Positions 43,844-57,230 are shown, counted from the stretch's first letter. The stretch: DNA of 64,000 nt from Hygrocybe punicea (GCA_963556145.1 OY744462.1:186001-250000), one strand, 5' to 3'. Notes: generated by a model not told the origin, from the letters alone. Numbers and translations: made by a program.

Positions 43844-46654
43844 CCCACTGTCTTAGTTGGTTTTTCTTCCATACATTCCTTTGTTTTCTTTCACACCAAC
43901 CATGCCGCTATATCCACACTACCTCAAGACACTCCCTTTGCTGATCCCACACTGGATGATACCCCTCTTCGACCCGACCGTGCATCACACTTGCCAGACT
44001 GCACATTTGCCCATTACAGCAAGTGTAGACCCCAAATAGGCAACTCTGTGCATCACATGATCCGATGACAAATCATCCGAGTCATCTGGACCTCTTCCAT
44101 CCTCAATGACACCCGGGCCTCCAGTTGGATCACGAGAACATCGACATGAGGACGCCTCATGTACACCTCATGGTGAACATATGGTGCAGTTGGACATGTT
44201 GTAGCTTCATGGTTGCATTTCTATTTACCTCCCCTCAAGACCAGTCACCATATATACTGTTCTTGTTGTTGGTTTGGACTTTTTCTTCTTTCTTTCCTTA
44301 TGTTTAGTCTGGTTCTTGGGGCAGACTCATCTTGTTTTGGGTAACCCCCATGGCTCACAATGACATTAGACCATGACCCCCCCCTCTTAGCAGTGTTGTC
44401 TTAGTTGTAAGCAACAATGAAAACTGCTGTCCTCTCCTCTGGAATCCAATCCCTAGTTAAGTTGATTGTTGCTGGAGCCTGCTGTAGAAGCGATCTGTAA
44501 CATCAACTCCATTGTGATTGCGGGGACCGGCGCTGGCAAAATGATGCCGTTTGTCATGCCTCTGCTTCCAGATGAGACTAAGACAAAACTGGTACTTGTA
44601 ATTTCACCCTTAAATGAGCTCGAGACGGAACAGGTGAGTTTTTGTGCCCCTTGATGCCTTGGCATGTAACCATCATATCCAGGCCCAAAAATTCCAGGAT
44701 ATGGGCTTTACCGCGACTGCTGTCAATGCCAACAACTATACGCCACAGCTCCACAAGGTACATACCAATCTCACATTTGTTTCATGTAATCCTTATGCTC
44801 TACGCCTCAGGACATTCAAAACCACAAGTTTCAAGTCATAATAACCTCCCCTGAGATGTGTCTCGAACATCCGAAACTCTCTTCCATTTTTCGATCACCT
44901 GAATTCATGAAGAACTTTCTCACAGCCATCTTCGATGAAGCTCACTGCATCTCTCACTGGGGCAACAAGTTCCGCAAGAAATACTCTGAGCTCAGCAAGC
45001 TACGATCACTTTTCCCATCATCAGTCCCTTTTTTGGCTGCATCGGCAACGTTACCATCATGTTCTCTCTGACATTCAACACACACTTAGTTTCAACATGA
45101 AACGCACATTCTTCGTCAACTTGGGCAACAGTCGGCCCAACATCACACCAATCGTCTGTCAGATGCATGGCACTGCAACAGATCTCGATGCTCTCGACTT
45201 CACAGTTGAAAAATCCCTTTCTGGTGCTCCTTTTATCCGCACAATCATCTTCGTCAATACTCGCAATCTTGCCTACAAGACCTCATGGCATCTGAAAACC
45301 CTTTTACCTCCTGATCTTGCATCAAAGGTCAACTTCATGCATGCCAGACATTCGACTCATGCAAAACGCAGGGTCATGCACGACTTTCGAGAGGGAAAGA
45401 TATCTATCTTGTGTGCAACTGAGGCCACCAGCATGGTGAGTGCTCTATTCAATGTCTCAATGTCGCTAACATCTTTTAGGGTATGGACATACCAGACATC
45501 GCTCGCATTGTGGGATTCATGGTCCCATCTTCGCTCTCAGTTTGGGTCCAGCGTTATGGCCAAGTTGGATGCAACGGCAAACCAGAAGAAGCCATTTTGT
45601 TGGTCGAACCATCGGTTTATCAACTCCACAAAGAACATAGGAAGCAAACCAGCCCCAGCCAAGATGATGATGATGCAGACAACCCAGACAATGGATCCAC
45701 AGACACCAATGCCCACAGTGTTGATGCCCACTATGCCAAGAAGGTTGAGGGCGGTATGCGGAAATGGGTTGATGCCCTGGCTGTAGAGTGTCGCTGTGCT
45801 GTTGAGAAGGAGTATTTTGGCAATTCCAATGGTGGGCGGGCACTCATTGTGCCCTGTTGCGACCTATGTGTTCTCAAGAGCACTCGTGAATACCCAGACA
45901 ATCTATCTCCCCAGGAACAGATGATCCTCAAGCTCATCCATCACCTACACTCAAGAACTATGGATCAAGCTGATTTCGAGATGAAGGTGTACAAGACGTA
46001 TCTGACAACGAAGAACGACCCTCTGCATCTCAGTCTACTCAAATGGCCACCAAGCGGCCTCGCCATGCAGGTCCCCACTGTGCAGAACGCCTTGAAAACT
46101 GTCACGATAGTCTCATCAAGTGGCGCGATGAAATTTGGAACAGGGACTTCCTTGACTGTATCTTTGATTCAGAAAGTATTATGCCTGACACGATCCTCAC
46201 CAAGATTGCGAGCTGAGCCCATCTCAACACATTGGATGACCTCAAGGAGGAGCTTGGAACCTGGATCTGGTTGGATGAATATGGCAAAGAAGTCCTTCGA
46301 GTATTGGCCGCCATTGACATCGCATGGAATAAAGAAAATGAGAGGGAGAAGGCAGAGAGGAAGGCAAAGAAGGCGAGGGTCACCAAAGAAAATCAGCAAA
46401 CACGGTATGAGGAATGACTTGCACGATCTTGGGCAGCCACAGCGCTGCACACCATTGCAAGAGCACCCACTTGTCCAGTGTTGCAGCCCATGCTGCCATT
46501 CCCAACTGCACCTGCTCTTCCATGGCCAGCTGTCCCCTCTGGATTGCCGTTACAAGCTCCGTACAACTTTCCATATTATCCATTTCCCCAGCATGTTCCA
46601 GAACTCCGTCGAGTGTAAAATATTCCTGTTCCATATGTAGTACATGCAATACAG

Positions 46655-47525
46655 TCAATATGTTGTCCAATCTTCCTTGAGTGACCACTCCAATGCTCTA
46701 TTTGCATGCCAGTTGTCAATTGCCCTGCACAACCTTGAAGAATCTGAACCCATTCCCTCTACGTCTACAATCTTTTCTTTTCTGTCGATTTTCTGTCCTG
46801 GTTTATAAATGTGTACCTTGGAGGCATTGTATGACTCTTGTAGTTGTCATACATCCATTTCTTTTTCAGGTGAGGTGTGTGATTTCCCACAGTGGAAGTG
46901 ATTGATTTCATCTTCGATGTGATCCTTGACTTTGCGTTGACACGGAATCGAAGCAGAGATCTTCCCGATGTACTCCCTTGCAGCATAAGGCCCAGTCGAA
47001 GCAAATGTGTACTGTAATGTAGAAGATGTGAGTCATAATCCGACAAGTAGACAATGTACCTTGATATCCCTGACATTGTGCTCTTGCAGCAGGTTGATCG
47101 GAAGGAAGTGGTCCTATTTTCCTGTCGTGTTAGCCAGCCAGCGATATTGAATGATGAAGGACCTGGAAAAGATATGTCAGCAGAGGAATAATGCATGAAA
47201 TCCTTGTACTTGAGATCATCTGGCCACTCGTGCTGCAAACCCGGGATCAAATCAAGTATTTCTATGGTGTAGTTCTTGTTTTTGCCACCAGCAAACGAAA
47301 GAGCAACCATGGAAAGATGTCTTGTATGCGGCCTACATCACCGACCTTGATAGCATCATCAAGTTCCATGTAGTTGAATATGTCACGCAGGAACTGTGTC
47401 GTTTGGTGCAGGAGGTCATCTGGAGACTTTTTGGCAGCTATCTTCTGTAGTGCGCTCTTGGAGGCATAGTCATTCACAATGCTGATGGCCATGCTGTGTA
47501 GTTCCTGCATGCTTTGCTTATCCAA
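46655..47525 (-). pseudogene. DUF6589-family C-terminal fragment
   Basis: Minus-strand blocks in family order: MQELHSMAISIVNDYAS, DDLLHQTTQFLRDIFNYMEL, DDAIKVGDVGRIQDIFPWLL, then GGKNKNYTIEILDL, LQHEWPDDLK, ASTGPYAAREYIGKISASIP, VKDHIEDEINHFHCGKSHTSP and RAIDNWHANRALE, ending near a TGA at 46655. DUF6589 proteins are a repeated agaric family of unknown role, usually several hundred residues longer at the N-terminus. Here only the end remains, with a frame change or intron between LLFR and GGKN and in-frame stops later. It converges with the RecQ-like relic. Confidence 0.7.
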
Positions 47526-48236
47526 CTCACTTAACTTAAGGTTGCTTTATAAGTCAACCAGCTATATTGTCATTGATAATTAATTTTAGGATGGAGTATT
47601 ATTTAATAACTGATAGTTAATATTTCTGTATATAAAATACAACTGAAATTAATTAGAATTATATTATTCACCTTTATAATAATATTCAGAGCATTTTGAA
47701 CATCCTCTTGTTACTTTGTGAATGAATATCTCAGCTTTCTGGATAACAAGCACATTTTAGAGCACTGCAGAACACCAATAATTCAATAACATATAGTTCC
47801 CAGAGCTCCAGAGCTCTTTCTGACACTCTGAGGACCACCCTCAGAGTATTTCAGAGTGTCTCAGGATGCTCTCAATGCAAAATAGTCAGCCACTGTGCTT
47901 TCAGACCATCCCAGGTCACTCTGAGAACTCTGGTGCTCTGAGCACTCTGACACACTCTGACACACTCTTAGAGTGTCTCAGAGCTATAGTGTTTTTCCTA
48001 ATGACTTAGCCACATTCCAATTTTTATAGGCTTTACATTTCTCATATGTCCCTCAATGAATTTATAACTTGAATTTCTATGTGATTTCAGCAATTCTCTT
48101 GGTGTCACATGACATGGATGGTTATGGTAATACAGCTGGCCTGGTGGTTGCTGGTCTCAAAAAAAACAAGTTACAAAAATTTAATGAAGGAAAATTAATT
48201 ATTACATGTGGGCCTATGAGAATATTCATAAATCAC
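47526..48236. repeat. AT-rich spacer with ACTCTGA palindrome cluster
   Basis: At 47815-47990 the heptamer ACTCTGA and its complement TCAGAGT recur many times, forming small hairpins such as ACTCTGAGG/CCTCAGAGT (47828-47850) and ACTCTTAGAGT. The rest is AT-rich. The Helitron 3' end (CTRR after a hairpin) should lie here but I could not fix it. Confidence 0.5.
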
Positions 48237-49758
48237 CTATATAAGAACATATATCAAAAGACAAGGCCTTCTGGACCTGCAGATATTTAAAACAATATCC
48301 TCCAGCATTCCTTCATACTCTGTAGATCTCCCCGATGTGATACCATCATGAAACCAAACCTGACCTGTCACACTGATAATACAGGATGTGAAGCGATCAC
48401 TTCCATGATATATGACACCTCTGGGACAATATTTTTTTGGATCTGTTTCCCCCTCAACTGTGACTACCAAATTATGATCTACAGTGGTTGTAGAAGCAGA
48501 TGTAGCAAATGCAAGTAACTGAGAGGCATTTACAAAAGTGAATCTTCAAAGTAGGAAGTCATTGCAGACTGTACACTTTGAAGCAAGAGAAATTACAAAG
48601 AGATCAAGTTCATCCTGAATGGATTCAAAGTCAATTCTTCCAACCTCTATATGGCAACTACATGCTGTCTGGGCACAGGATGATGTTGAGGACAAGAAAT
48701 ATGAGAGGAAAGAACAGGAATATTATTTTGTAGCAATGTATTCAATAAATTGTTGATACTAGTATTCACTCCCCATGGGAAGTCATTATGTGAATACTGA
48801 TCCAGAGAGTGCCTGAGATGATCACGCACTGCTTCTAAAGAGCATTCACCTTCAGAATATCTTGAAAATCCATCTGCCAAGTAGGGATGACCAAGGGTTG
48901 ACATATGTGATAGGGTGAGATTTTCCAAGGGTTTTGAAGGGTTTGTTCTTGAATCATTATCTATTGCAGATAGTGATAGAAACTTGGTGGGAATTTCAAA
49001 GAGTTATATATTTTCTAGTTTCTCTCCAAAATTTAGGTCAAATTTCTTCAGTAGTTATTGTGCAGTTCCATTTTCAAAAAGGAGTGTTTTTCAAAAACCA
49101 TAGGTTGAAAAACACAGACCCCTATGGTTTTTGAAAAACACTCCTTTTTAAAAATGGAACTGCACAATAACTACTGAAGAAATCTGACGTAAATTTTGGA
49201 GAGAAACTAGAAAATATATAACTCTTTGAAATTCCCACCAAGTTTCTATCACTATCTGCAATAGATAATGATTCAAGAACAAACCCTTCAAAACCCTTGG
49301 AAAATATCACCCTATCACATATGTCAACCCTTGGTCATCCCTACTGCCAAGACACCAAGAAACTGAGAATTTAAATTTTTGAAAGCAGTAGACAAAATAA
49401 GTTCATTATTGTACCAAATGTCATATAAGATAGATATTACAGAGTCATATGCACAGCTGTTGTTACTCCAGAGGGTGCCAACAGGAGTGCTCATAGAAGT
49501 AAATAGAGTGTCATTAATAATATGGTTTGTTTTCAATTTCTTTCTCTGAAGTGCAACCCAAGACCCACTTATTTTCCTCTTATTAGTAGAATTTGGACAA
49601 AACAATGCTGGTGTACTCCCCTGGGCAGGAACATATGTTGACTTGGAAGGAACATCTTTTTGAAGTTTTTGTTTTTTATCCAGAACTTTCCCTAGAATTT
49701 TATCCTCTTCATCTGGGATATATGGATCTGACTTGTTCCACCAAATTGTCTTGTGCAT
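48237..49758 (-). pseudogene. Helitron C-terminal cysteine-peptidase-like domain, split by a MITE
   Basis: Minus strand: WWNKSDPYIPDEEDK, a linker, then PVGTLWSNNSCAYDSVISIL (the Cys box seen in agaric Helitron tails), NLNSQFLGVLA, then the MITE at 48882-49343. The frame resumes with DGFSRYSEGECSLEAVRDHL. After a break comes GVIYHGSDRFTSCIISV..VWFHDGITSGRS, ending at 48237. The layout (Cys box, then a YHG..HFTS His box and a late Trp) resembles ubiquitin-like cysteine peptidases. The expected His of 'HFTS' reads Arg (DRFTS), so activity is doubtful. It continues from the helicase ORF upstream, though a gap with stops lies between 49758 and 50031. Confidence 0.65.
48882..49343. mobile_element. 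hAT-like foldback MITE inside the Helitron
   Basis: 462 bp, almost a single palindrome. It begins TAGGGATGACCAAGGGTTGA and ends with the reverse complement; the centre is near 49112. Flanks CTGCCAAG at 48874-48881 and 49344-49351 form an exact 8-bp duplication. The tip TAGGGATGACCA is shared with the outer element at 25557, so both were probably moved by the same transposase. Confidence 0.92.
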
Positions 49759-50030
49759 ATTTTCTGGAACATAATGCTTGCCTTTCTAAGATCTAAAGGA
49801 ATCAATCAGATAATTTCTGTGATCACCAGTAACAGAACTTGGTAGCTTGCCTTTATACCTCAATTTGACAATTTCATCTAGAATTTCTGGCTCACAGAAT
49901 TCCTGATGTAATGCACCAGATGCACCACCTATTATCTTTCTTACATCAAACCCTTGCAAAATAACAGTGCCATGTGCTGAAGCACTATGTGATAGTGTAG
50001 TGTAATATGATTGATGGGATCAGCTATTAT

Positions 50031-51320
50031 TTAGATCAACTGGATTTTTGGTCTTGTCTTTCCTTGTGAAGAATAATCTGTCATTGAAAAATTAGGAAGT
50101 ACCTCTACCTGAGTATGTGATATTGTAATAGAAGAATCATCTGGTAGAGCACAGTCTACAGTAACACTTGTTTTTGTAAGTGGGACAACATTATCAGGAA
50201 GACCATTTAATTTCACATTTTGTAGAGGATTAAGTAGTATTACAAATAATGTATCCAATACTCTCTGGCCTTGCTTCTTCTTTGCTGACTGCCAACTATG
50301 AACTATGCCTTCTTGACCATGGGTAATGCATAGCTCAGTTGCACCATTATTATGGATCATAACAGGCATCCTAACACACAATGAAAGCTTTCCAGATATG
50401 CACTTTGAGTTTGAACTGTAAGGTTGATTCCATAAAACTTGACACACTTTATCTGTCAAGGTGTGGTGCTTACGAGTTGTATTTTTACATAAATCCTTGC
50501 CCCTTTTCCTGTCTTTAGAAATGACTGAATTGTCAGAATAGAAGTCAACCAGAGGTTGACCAGTCTCTTTAGAAAATCTCAATGACCCCAAGTAATTGAT
50601 CTCATCTTTGTGAATATTTAAAGCAGTAATGATTGATACTTGTCTAAAGTCTTCATGTTTTACTGATGAATGACCAGGTAAATTACTTGATATACGTGAG
50701 TGCAGAAATACAATATCTTCAGCAGTACAAGCTTTATATTGCATATTTGTAAGAGCCTGTCTTAGTTGTGCATCTGCCTATGTTTGAATTCTTTGCCTTA
50801 TGTTTTCTCATAATATTACTAAAGTTGTAACCTGGTGCCACAATGACTTTCCAATGGCAGCTTCTTGATCTTGGTGGCTAGTAGGAGAAGCTTCAACAGT
50901 TCTGCTGTAAAGAGAAGCATTTTCATGCCCAATTGCAGGTGGCAACTGTGCAAAATCTCCTGCAAATATCATCTTTAATCCTCCCCAAGGCAATTCAGTT
51001 TGATTGAAAATGTTAGCCATCCTGGCACTAATTCTATACATATCTCGACAGGACAACATTGAAACTTCATCAAAAAATATATAATCAACACCCAAAAGTT
51101 GTGATCTTAATTGGGCAAGCTGTTTATTTGATATCTGCTCATCAGCATTCTCATTTAAACCAAACATATAGTGATATGTATATCCTGCTAGCAGAGCAGC
51201 AGCTATCCCAGTAGGTGCCACAATAACAAAACAATGAGCTTTATTTCTTGACTTGAATAACTTCACTAATGCCTTCAAAACCTGAGTTTTACCAGTCCCT
51301 CCCATACCACCAATATACAT
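50031..51320 (-). pseudogene. Helitron Pif1-like helicase domain
   Basis: 51320-50808 carries Walker A GGMGGTGKTQV, VIVAPTGIAAALL, Walker B YIFFDEVSML and motif III FAGDFAQLPPA. 50744-50031 carries the rest: KLSLCVRMPVMIHNNGATEL, the TELCITHGQEGIV block, LNGLPDNVV and VLPNFSMTDYSSQGKTR (motif VI region). Pif1-type helicases unwind DNA 5'-3' for rolling-circle Helitron transposition. Stops between the two parts (about 50745-50807) break it. Only 51083-51320 is shared with the left arm; the remainder is unique to this copy, so this is the more complete Helitron. Confidence 0.85.
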
Positions 51321-51636
51321 TTTCAGTTGGTCAGAATTTTCATTGGATGAATGATGTACAACTATGTAAAATGCCCCTTTTTTTCTTTATTTAAACTGAA
51401 GTCATCCACAATGCTCTCCAGTGCTGTCAAAGATTTACTAGAATGCTGAACTTTTTTCAAGATATGATCTATCAACAATTTTCACTTGGTTATGGCTTGA
51501 AGGATGTGTTAGATAATTGTTGTTAATATGACTTGGCAGATTTTCTGACTGTTGTTCAAGTATTTCTTGTCTTGTCTTCTGCACAACAGCTTTTCACTGA
51601 CTCCCAGATTGGATAATCTCTGGTGGAGGTGGCAGG

Positions 51637-54600
51637 TCAACCAATGTCTCTGTATGTAAAGGCCCCCCCTGTGTAAGACATTATGGACTGCATGGTAGCC
51701 ATATCAAGTTGATGTTTCTTCTCCCTCTTCCCAAATTCCTTGAATTCAATGTCATGCTTTTCATTTAATGTTGCAGAGGCATTTTCAAATATGTGATCAC
51801 CATCTACTTTATCGAAATCATCACAATAATCAAAAGTATGATCAGATCCATCCATCCAACTTGGCAAGACAATAGATCCTTTATGTAACTGGGCATAAAA
51901 GTCATCATGAGCATCAAGACATTCGTACTTTATATTGAAGTTGTTCATAAGTTCTCTTTGTCTCAAAGTAAAGTCATATGATAAAAAAGACTCATCCCAA
52001 GATTGATCTTTTGTTTTCAAGTCATACCCAGAGTGCCAAGGTCTAGATAATGCCAGCATGGTTGAGCAATAATATTCATGATCACCTTGATCACATCGAG
52101 ACAAAGTGGCTCCTATAAAAGTGGGAATTCTTTTACACACTTCTTTTACACAACATGTACCATGTGATTTATGGAGTGGATGAAGGTCAAGAAATATAAA
52201 CCATCCAACAGGAGAAGATGCATTTTTCAGCTCTGAACCTGGAAGTAGCCTTACATCATGATTGCCTGGACCCTCAAATTTCAAGTTATCACTGGATACA
52301 GAATTGTCATTGTAATGATTGTCATTATCAGATGCAAGTGTATCATCTTGATATATGAAAGATGTCTCAACAGTATCAGTCTCATCCACAACACTAGCAA
52401 GATCTTCACCAAATTCTTTTTCTTTCAACTCAGACTTAGAAAGCTTCTCTTGAGAACACCAACTTACCCAATCATATAAACACATATTTCCCAGCTCAAC
52501 AGGGTGGTATATATAATCATAAATAGGGGATAATCTGATAATACAACCTCTGCACTTGATCAAGGCTACCTTCTCAACATGCTCCTTCTTGTCATTAGAA
52601 TCCCAGATCTGTCTTTCCTCATGAATATAGCTCTGTCAATAAAAGGGAGCAAAGTGATGATTTGTGTAATGATCAGGATTATGCAAAAGGTACATACAGG
52701 CCATTGGTGAACCAATTTCCATCTTAGCACTGAGATTATTCACAATCTTGGTCATGAGTTTTCATCCTTTCTCCTTTTGAGTTTCACTACCACCAATCAT
52801 CTCACTGTTCTTCTGAAACATTGATCGAATACTGTCAAATATAACATGTGTTTTCAAAGAAAATTTGGTAATGTAGACAGATACATAAAGAATTACTCAT
52901 TTGATTGCAGTTCCTGATTTTAGGGATGTTACATCTGTATTAGAGTAAATCAAGTAAGTAAGAAGAGGAGTCACTGTGTTAATCATAGGCTCAGTCTTTT
53001 TCATGTTAAGAGCACAAGTTTCAGCGTATACTTCTGTCTGCATACATACAGGATGTGGGAACTTGAACCTTGCTTTGCATTTTCCCCACTTGTTATCCAA
53101 GCACCCAACATATTGATGTGTTTGATTTTTGGAACCATCTTTATTTATGTTGCTAGAATAATGATGTATGTTGGATTTTGCCAAAAGATCATCTACTGCT
53201 GTCTCATAGTTAGCCTGCCATAAGCTCCAATCATGACATAGTTGACAATCCCCACACATTGTAGCACAAAGCTCAGGGGGTGCTTCAGGTAAAGCTTGTG
53301 TTGGATCTATATAACTTTCTAACTGAGAGGCTTCATTAATGTTTTGAGTACTTGATCCTGAGTTCCAGTAAGAAATTCACCAACATGTGTACTTTCCAAA
53401 TACTTGACTAAATTCATTTGAAAATCTGAGGAGGGATCCATGATTTGCTTGCAAATCTCCTGTGAGGTAAGACATCCACAAATCCAAATTAACTGTGAAG
53501 ATGCAAAGTGAGGAAACCCTGCTGCTCAACTGTGCCATAATAAGCTGATGTGTCTCTATATATTCCTGGATGATCTGTATTTACACCCAAAACATGCTTT
53601 ATGAATAGGCTAAACATAAAATGGAAGAAACATGCACCAGCAACTGGATTTCTAGCAATAAGACATATTCTCTCATGACTTGATCTAATTTTTGGCTCAA
53701 ATCTTTCTTTTGTATCAGCAAAATACAAACAAATTGGATGCTTAATATCAGCTGGGGATAAAGTGATATACCAAGAAGGAGCACCACAATATGAAATCAA
53801 AGACCAAATTTCATTTCTCATAAACTTTTTGCTAGTAGTGGATCCACTTACTTTGGCTTCTACATAATCAAGGTCTCGCACTAATTGGTAAAAATCTTTC
53901 TCTTCTTGGCTAACAGGTTTAACAACTTCACCTTCTGAGAGCCTTTTGGCTAATGAAGACAACACATCTTGGTCAACACCCAATAGACAATTGGTTATAT
54001 CATTGAATTTAGCCTTATCTGCTAATAGATATCCACCAGTTGTACTTACCTTTACTTGAGCATGACTGAAAGCAACAAATGGAAAGTAGATGTCTGTCTG
54101 AAAATTTTTATAATGATACATCAGGAGATGCCATTTGTGTTCAGCATCAGACAATTAAGTAGAACCTATACCACCCAATCCATATGGAAATAGCCAAGGA
54201 AACATTTGTGGATAAAGAGCAGGGTTCTTATAAATGGATTCAAATTCTCTCGTCAATAATATTCAACAGATACAGGTGGGCCATCTTCAGGATATCCAGC
54301 AAGATTATCATAAGATATATCTAAATCATTGTAATCAGAGTGATTAAGCTTCAGTCACTCAAGTGCTCTTGCAACATGGGTCCTCCTCACTGACAAGGGT
54401 GTTCTTTCAAAATCTTGTTTTGTTGGCTTACAAGGCCCAGTGAATAGAATGGCTAAAATATCATCAAGTTCATCAACTGGTGGTGGTAGTGCCTGATACA
54501 CCTTTGGAATAGGTGACTGACAAGCAACTACATGTGAGGTCATCTTCCTCATTCCTGAAGCAAGACGCACAAAGCAACAATTGTGATGTATACAGGATAC

Positions 54601-55632
54601 AAGCAACTTTTCCACAAACCAAAGCTCAGCAAGCTCCTTTGGTACAGCACCCAGCCAAAGGCCTCCTGATAGAGCAAGTGGAGGAGTTTTACCTTTTCTT
54701 ATACAAGTTTGACACACATTACATATCTTATCACATTGATAGTCCAAAATAGTGCCCTTAAATTCCCAGATTTTATCTTTTGAATTATTTCATTCAACTC
54801 TTGTTACACCTGGTGCTTCAAGAATACCAAGCATGTCTTTTATACTTTTTAATCTACTTAAGTTGGTTAATGGAGTTAACTCACCACACACAGCACAGAT
54901 TCCTCAAATGTACTAGGTATTGAATCTCTGCAGAAGTCTGAGATAACAGGATGAGCCAAATCTGGAGATAAAGGAGGAGGGGGAAAAACACAAGATAATT
55001 TTGAAGAATGCTCATAAATATTTGAAGTATATTATTCAGACTTTTTAGATGCAAACTGTGGCGACTTTTGGATTCATGCTGTTGAGATATTTTTGGGACA
55101 CACTGTTGAGTTTCTTTTGGACCACACTGTTGATTTTTATTTGAGCCACACTGTTCAATTTTTTTTGCTGCATAATTGTCATGTCTCTTTTTACACCGAT
55201 TAAGCAACTGAGTATCTGTCAATGGAGCAGGCTTGTGCTTTTGTTTATTTGTGGTATGACTCAATATAACTGAAAATATGCTGACATATTCACCACAATT
55301 CACACATTCATGATTTTCAAAGTAAGCCAACATTTCTTTTTTGAGTACATGGAAATGCTGTGAACTTATGCAATTTTATGTACCATATGACCAGGTATGT
55401 GGGGAATGATTTCAGCAAATGGAATCCTTGCATGCACAAATGTGTTAACAGGATAAGACAGAACATTGTCTTTTTTCACATAATCAACAAAAATATATGA
55501 TGATTTGGCATCTATGGAAAAATCCCCATTTTCTATATATGAATGTATATAATTGGCTGGAAATATGTGAGATCTTCCACCACTCATTAGCTTCATGGCC
55601 TTAGTGCTATGTCCATGTATTTCAGCCTGCAT
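51637..55632 (-). pseudogene. Helitron Rep and N-terminal region (right arm)
   Basis: Same fragments as in the left arm in mirror: N-terminal piece 55632-54881, DUF6570-like 54747-54355, Rep/Helitron_like_N 54154-53489 with TLSPADIKHPI and LHLHS, GCLDNKWGKCKARF block 53259-52897, linker 52563-51637. One residue differs from the left arm (AQVKV versus AQVKA). Stops between fragments are shared by both arms, so the Helitron was dead before duplication. Confidence 0.85.
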
Positions 55633-57230
55633 AAATGTGGTGGTAGGGGAGTATTGAGAATGTACTTTTGATTTTGAATATCATGGCCAGTAACTGTATT
55701 GATAAATAGTCTTATATGGTAACAAACAACTCAGGACAGAAAATAAATCATAAGCAATTAATAACCAGTACAGATCCAAAGAATCAGGAAGTTGAACACC
55801 AATGATATGGAAATGAATCAAAGTTGAAGTGAGCATAGCACATTTCTTGATACACTTGTGCAACCTTGAAATCCTTGATGGTTGGTTTAAATTTGCAATC
55901 AATGCATAGAAATCATGATGTAACATCTGATTGCAACATATATGAAGAGACAAAATATGACATATGACAGCAATATTGCACTTGGGCATGGCATAAAACT
56001 GAACTAACCAAAGTTGTACCTCCGTAATTATATTATACACCCATGACAATTTGTGTTCAATGTTGGTGAGACAGTACAGAAAGTAATGAACCAAGTCAAG
56101 TGCCTAACACAACAAATTATGCATGATATCACAACAGTGAAATGCTAGGTAACAAGCTAAGTCACATAATGAAGAATATACATTAAATGCAACAGGCTTC
56201 AAAGAAAAATGAAGAGCATACACATTAGTTTTTAAACATGACATTGCAGTCAAGACAAAGACATTGTACATCTCAACCATGGTAGACATGTGTAAGACAG
56301 GGGACATGTGTGTGACAGGGGACATGTGTGTGACAGGGGACATGTGGATGGTTGACAGACATCCATGGGGTGTAAATGATATGTACATCATAAACAAGGA
56401 CATGTAACTATCAGAAAAATACCTCTGAACAGTATGGATTGCATTGATGGTCTGATAAATAGGTGAGAAATCTGAGCAAATCCATGTAAAAACTAGTCAA
56501 ATAACCAATGCATTAAGGTAAGATTGTAGTAACTGAGTGCCCCCCCTACTGAAAGGAGATGAGAGGAGCATGTGATTACCACCTAGTGATGGCACATTTT
56601 CACTGTCACTTATCAGGAATTTAAATGCATGTAAATGATAATATAAGAAAACTCACATAAGCAATGTGCCAGGGGGACAATGAATACCTCAGAACACTAA
56701 TTGGGAACATGGTGTTGACATCCCAATGAAAGAAGTCATGTTTCTGGCAAAGACAAGATAAACAACAGGCTTCAAAGACAAGCAAAAAACATACAGATGC
56801 ATAGACCAGTCAGACTAACAGGTAGGAACATCAAGTCTGCAGAATGAACATCATTGTGAACAATATGCAAAGAGTGAAAATACTTATGATGTTCTATGTT
56901 GACCAGGATGTATCCATACATGGCCCAGCATATAAGTAAGGATGAGTTCAGACATGGTGAGGATGACTGTCAAGAATAGAATAATCCATGGAAAACATTT
57001 TGTGCTGAGAGTTCAAAGTGTTGCACGAAGAATTGACACATGTGAGACATTCACTTGCTCCAGGCAGTGAAAGCTGCAAAGATATCTATACCCAATTCCA
57101 CCATCAATTTCCTGATGGAAAGCTTGACAGTTGGAATGTGGCAACAACACAAGAGGCATGTTATAGGCATGCAACTCCAGATGGAATGGAGTTGTTGGAG
57201 GACCAGAGGTGCAAACTCTTGAAGTAGTTT
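55633..57230. other. Helitron 5' flank (right arm)
   Basis: Mirror of 32459-34056, including the 18-base repeat at about 56289-56347. No gene is supported. Confidence 0.4.

Larger units (their letters stand above)
42857..44502 (+). repeat. Solo LTR D, inserted in the RecQ-like gene
   Basis: TGTTACGTTTTTC...GATCTGTAACA, 1646 bp, flanked by TCAAC on both sides (42852-42856 and 44503-44507). Same family and orientation as the LTR at 14452-16103, but more diverged. Removing it with one TCAAC joins ALLLGLN to SIVIAGTG in frame. Confidence 0.92.
42671..46417 (+). pseudogene. RecQ-like DEAH helicase, disrupted by solo LTR, stops and a frameshift
   Basis: ATG at 42671 opens MDSQGTAPSLLEMEHL. An in-frame TAG at 42785 follows, then CPGKIPHKWQVDVTEALLLG, where a solo LTR (42857-44502) is inserted. 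Past it: SIVIAGTGAGK (Walker A), LVLVISPLNELE, IITSPEM, IFDEAHCISHWG (RecQ-type DEAH), AASATLP, TIIFVNTRNLA and GMDIPDIARIVGF..VQRYGQVG. Two introns (near 44634 and 44759) look normal. Near 46015 the frame shifts to ATKRPRHAGPHCAERL, with a TGA at about 46215, then DDLKEELGTWIWLDEYG to the stop at 46417. RecQ helicases unwind DNA 3'-5'. Agaric genomes carry many such dispersed copies, so this is probably a repeat-associated relic rather than the housekeeping gene. Confidence 0.8.
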
